Source of the DNA: Mesaphorura yosii
Lineage: Eukaryota > Arthropoda > Collembola > Poduromorpha > Tullbergiidae
Assembly (NCBI GenBank): GCA_009869945.1
Contig: WIXG01000631.1
Coordinates: 1 to 30,777, forward strand
Direction of reading: 5' to 3'
DNA: 30,777 bases
Shown here piece after piece: positions 27,084-30,777 of this stretch (position 1 is the first letter of the stretch; every line of letters begins with the position of its first letter). The translations under genes and the position numbers were made by a program. The notes below the pieces were generated by a model. It had not been told where the DNA came from, ran no database searches, and saw only the letters and a program-made list of their open reading frames with translations.

Positions 27084-28718
27084 TCAGAAGAACTTCATAA
27101 TGTGCTTTGGTATTTGCAAGTTGAATGCATGTGTCGCAAACTCTAGGTCCGATGACACAACATGAGTCAAGTATGGCTGAAAAACGTCATACTGCAACTT
27201 GTCTAGAAATCCATCGACCAGATGCTCGTTCATTCCTTGCATGTAATTTTCACATTCTCTCGTGACATACAGGTCTTTCTCCGTCGTCGTCTCGTCATTG
27301 ATGACGATCTGCATGTCACGTCTACGCTCAAGACATCGAATCTGTCCCTCCAGGTAAGTGTTCACTCGATCCAAGCTCGTGGAGCAGAATGTTCGAAACT
27401 CTTGCACTCCACGAATGATAGTGGACTGGAAACTAAGGTATTGTGAAAACTGATAAAGTTGCTCTAAACTCTGCAGCCCGTACTTGCGAAATAGTTTCGA
27501 AATGGCAGAGCTTATTTTGCCAGCCATTGATTTCTCAAATGATGCCAGAGCAGTTGCCAAGTTAGTCGCTTTGAAGACGAAAAGATGTTGAATTGAATTG
27601 TGAAAAATCTTCTCAGCTTGACCCGACTTGAAACTCGTTCGGAAGTGTGCTGCAATGTTGGTTTTTTAGTTGAGCTCCTCAATCCACGTCAATCTGCTAC
27701 TTAACTCCTCTCATCAGGTATATTTGGGAACTGATAACTCCTTGACAACGCCGCCTGAACTCTGTCATGAAAGTCATGATTGACTCGCGTGCATAAGTCA
27801 AGACTCGGTCGATTCTCCACTCGGCGCTTTTCCTGAGCGACATCTTGACAACCTCCTTTGGAACTCCATGCCAATTCTCTTCCAGGTGAAACTGGTGGCT
27901 GCTCCGCCAGCATAAGCGCTGACTCCGGCTGTTAATGCCGACATGGACACTTGTTGATGCCGTAAGACTTCCACGAAATTTCCGGCCCAGTCACCTTGTA
28001 TTCGAGGGAGTAGAGAATGTCACCAAACTTTTCGCTCATGAATGCGGCAAAAGGCTAGGCATCCGAGTCCGATTTGTAGCAGGCCCAAGCGGCCGACGAT
28101 GAACTCTGTTGACTGCCACCAAGGGACATACTCCACAAACTGAGGTAGGAAGCTTAAATGATTCTTTCAGCGTGTCTATCAACTCCTTTGGCCACCGTTT
28201 TCCTTTCCCCATGTATGTACTTTGTAATGAGAAAACGTACTTCACTTCAATGTCTTGAATGGATTTTGACGTGTCTACAGACGTGATCAGTGCGTTGGAA
28301 ATGTTCGACTTGTACTGATTCAGGCGACCTTTCAAATCCTTCTCGTCTTCCGCTGCTGGGCCGCATTTACTCCGAAACAGAGTCTCGATCACTACACTCT
28401 ACTCCACTACTTTTGTAATTTCGTACTTGTGCTGCTTGGGTTTATCGAATGTGCGGTTTGTTGGCCAGTTGAGACTTGGTTTCTTCACTGCTCCAATCTC
28501 GACTAAATCGTTGAACATTTCGTGGCCAGATGGCAGTGGAAATTAAGTCACCCAGGCTCTGGGCTTGATTACGGCCTGAGAAGGGGGCAGGAAGCTTTCT
28601 TCCAGCAAATTTTGATACTCGGAAAGTACAGGATTGGAAGTCAAAAATAGAATCCTCTGCTCGAATTTTGCCCGCCAAGGATCAAGTGCAGATGTGGACA
28701 AGTTTCGTAGTTGAAAAC
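27084..28718 (-). pseudogene. Long degraded gene of unknown family
   Basis: Protein-like sequence continues across stops and frame changes for about 1.6 kb on the minus strand. From an acceptor-like TTTCTCAG ending at 28719, one frame runs 28718-28037 with only two stops: TAA at 28545-28543 (after KPRAWVT, followed by FPLPSGHEMF) and TAG at 28401-28399 (between KVVE and SVVIETLF). Near 28150 the sense moves to another frame (LPQFVEYVPWWQSTEFIVGR). It continues as WHGVPKEVVKMSLRKSAEWR (about 27890-27700) and finally NIAAHFRTSFKSGQAEKIFH to a stop at 27084. More than 450 codons are represented, largely soluble and helix-like in character. I cannot name the family. Confidence 0.55.
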
Positions 28719-28904
28719 TGAGAAAAAAAATTCCTTGTTTGATGAGCTCTATTCCCAAAATGTCAATTTCTTAGTTGGGAACCCCCTCAAAACTGAATAC
28801 TTTTCACTTTGATAGTAGAATTTCTCAAAAGCAAATTCCCTCCTTTTTCTTGTTCCTTTTTTTATCGTGCGTTTGAAAGGAAAAAAGCAAGCCTTGAGAC
28901 TTTT
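28719..28904. other. Short intergenic region
   Basis: T-rich and A-rich runs, no recognisable coding sequence. The pseudogene's upstream exons, if any survive, are not visible here. Confidence 0.3.
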
Positions 28905-28912
28905 TTTATTCA
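28905..28912 (-). promoter_or_regulatory. Stop codon overlapping a poly(A) signal
   Basis: The receptor ends TGAATAAA: the final A of the TGA stop (28912-28910) is the first base of AATAAA (28910-28905). Confidence 0.6.
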
Positions 28913-30225
28913 TTCAAAAGGGAAAGTACACCCAAATGTGATGGCCTGATTTGCAATCACATCCCAGAAACTCAGGACCGCGCGTTCATTCAAAAAGTAA
29001 ATGGACGCAGCATGGATACGAAGTGGAAGCAGGGTCTGGACCACACGACGCTCGACCTGGTACTTGAGCCTCGCATTTGACCTCTGGTCATCGTGAAGGT
29101 GGCGAATGTACGAATTCTTCCACGTGTTAATCAACTCCTGACTGCGCACATGAAACATACCACATTGATCTATCATGATGGTTGCATAGACGGCAGAGGC
29201 TCCGAATCCAATTGCACCAACTAGGCGGTCAAACGCTGAGCCATGGAAGCTTATGCAGAAATGCAGGAGGAATGGCAGAATGATTACGGCCATGACGCTT
29301 CCGCCGTAAGCGAGGATATTCGAGTAGCATTGAAGTATAATTTTGTCGATAAAGTGCATAGCTTTGTAGATCCGAATTGCATTGTCAGGGTGGTGAATGG
29401 AACCGGAGGTCAGTCGTGGCCAATTTTCGATTAAACTGTCAAAACAAAACGGGAAAAAGTTCAGTTATTGTTAAGCTAACAGTTTAACATTCCATCAAAA
29501 AGTGCTGGACACGGTTAGCGATTTTCAAAGGTTTACTTGATCTTATTCCGCATAATGTCGGAAGTGTACCAAAAGAAGGTTCCAGAAAGTATGACAAAAA
29601 TGTACAGACGATGTACGAGTCCAATGGCAGAGTACACGTAGCCAGAGAGAAGCATGACAATCCCGAACATTGGAGACCGGGGCATGAGTTCGGTCATGAC
29701 AGCGAGAATGGAAGAATAGTAAAAGATCCAAAGGAAGGCCAAGGCAAGAGAGGCTGGTGCGGTGAGGTAGTACGAAAGTTGAAGGAGACGAACCAATGCT
29801 AAGCGAGTCCGTTCGTCTTTACACTTTTCTGCTGGACTTTTCTCACTGTTATCAATTTCGTCCGCCATCGCAATGAAGGAATTTAAGGTCGAGACCACAT
29901 CTTCACGACATTCCCAATCAATGTGATCCATGAGCATGACAAATGGGTAGAATATACTCGCTAGGAATAAAAAGATGAGGAATGAAATTGAAATTGAGTC
30001 GGGGTCAGACTTCCAAATTCTGAGCCCTGCCAATGCAGCAAAATAAAATAGAACCAACATAAGGAAACAGACGACGCGATTGAAGATGAAATGATAGTAG
30101 AACCGTTTTGAGTGAATTAATCGAACTTGTCTTTCACTGGCGTAGAATCGAAATGGAGAAATGCTGGTGATAAAGTTGTAGTGATAAGATTTCTCGAGGT
30201 AGAGGAAGATTTCTTGTTCAAACAT
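28910..30225 (-). CDS. GR-like chemoreceptor 3
   Basis: Two exons, 30225-29537 and 29435-28910, flank a 101-nt phase-2 intron (GTAAAC donor; TTTTGACAG acceptor). They join as MRNKI-N-LIENW and give 404 aa. I start at MFEQEIFLYLEKSY, because the longer frame opens with TTG. Hydrophobic helices alternate with short loops (VVCFLMLVLFYFAALAGL, YYSSILAVMTELM, YGGSVMAVIILPFLLHFCI). The C-terminal third has a charged loop (SYIRHLHDDQRSNARLKYQ), then LLPLRIHAASIYFLN and SFWDVIANQAITFG, the layout of the last two helices in GR/OR-type receptors. It lacks the KLRW block of the other two GRs, so it belongs to a separate subfamily. The family call rests on length, topology and the C-terminal pattern. Confidence 0.7.
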
Positions 30226-30777
30226 TTTGACTACTGTGAGCCTTGAGCAAGTTAAGGGCAAGACTGTCTAGGTCGAAGTCCAAGAATCGAGTCGACCGAA
30301 GCCTTGCTTCACTTTGAATTAAAAAGGAAAAGTATTCTAAATTATTTAAAACTCCTCACTCACTTATGAATCACAACCTTGAAAGCTGATTGGCTTTTCA
30401 TCGTTTTTGGAGAAAAAGCGGAATAAATAATGCAAAAGCGTGTGCAACCTTTCCTGAAACTAAACGGTTGAATTTTTCTAATTTATAATTAACGGCAGGA
30501 GAGAAAATCGCAAAATTAGGTGACTTGGTCTTTCAACTAGAAAAACTCAAGTCTTAAAAATGTCATTTATGAGTCATGACCTTAATTTCAATTGATTTCT
30601 TCTCAGCTGTATTAAAAAGAAAAGATTTTTTTTTAATTCAGAGGTCGCTGCTTAAATTTGGCAGCCCCGGGTGTACTTGGACTGCATATTTTCATTGTCC
30701 CGCTTTCGCTTTGTCTTGAGTTCTGTAAATTTGTCACTCATCTCACCTCCCGCAAAAGCTGAGATCAGCATATCAAC
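30226..30777. other. Intergenic, no gene recognised
   Basis: AT-rich DNA upstream of the receptor at 28910-30225. One TGAGTCATGA word near 30570 looks like an AP-1-type site but is unsupported. I see no other feature. Confidence 0.4.

Noticed and set aside
1..30777. CRISPR arrays, rRNA or tRNA genes
   Set aside because: No regularly spaced repeats and no cloverleaf with an A box and GGTTCRANYCC B box was seen on either strand by eye.

Overview
The window looks like arthropod nuclear DNA. It has spliced genes with short GT-AG introns (54-101 nt where I could join exons), TATA boxes with a start site about 30 bp downstream, AATAAA signals close behind stop codons, and several chemoreceptor genes of the ionotropic (IR) and gustatory-like (GR) families. 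The gene mix (many GR-like receptors, a bacillopeptidase F-like S8 protein, C2H2 genes, a DBH-like monooxygenase) makes a springtail (Collembola) my best guess. That is inference, not proof.

Layout. 1-413 (-): 5' end of a secreted protein resembling the mpaB/DUF2236 family, running off the window. 1472-3529 (+): an intronless divergent IR. 3560-3976 (-): a decayed two-exon copy of an unnamed arthropod protein family, followed by AT-rich repeat-like DNA and an unidentified coding 3' end (4336-4698). 4892-6278 (+): a C2H2 zinc-finger gene with an in-frame TAG and a broken last finger. 6397-7499 (-): a membrane protein made of two fused copies of one four-helix module. 8648-10780 (-): a complete four-exon DBH-like copper monooxygenase with a good TATA/Inr promoter. 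11937-13394 (-): an intact subtilase-fold protein that has lost most catalytic residues. 14090-15307: a probable DNA-transposon-like element with long imperfect inverted ends, holding an exon of the same family as 3560-3976. 15693-16340 (-): a secreted cysteine-rich peptide with two defensin-like (CS-alpha-beta type) cysteine frameworks. 17707-18948 (-): a GR. 19680-20092 (-): a wrecked OSCA/TMEM63-type channel fragment. 20717-23937 (+): a large intact C2H2 protein (993 aa, 16 fingers or finger-like units). 24060-24542 (-): an EF-hand protein. 25070-26221 (+): an intronless GR. 26527-27019 (+): a CUB-domain gene with a nonsense codon. 27084-28718 (-): a long, multiply broken pseudogene of unknown family. 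28910-30225 (-): a third GR-like receptor.

The genes do not form an operon or a pathway. Two themes stand out. The first is chemoreception: one IR and three GR-like genes, each with its own promoter side and a different exon structure. The second is gene turnover: at least five decayed genes or gene fragments sit beside intact genes, together with a pseudoprotease and a module-duplication fusion. Exon joins were made by hand from splice-site motifs and reading phase; no alignment or transcript data were available.
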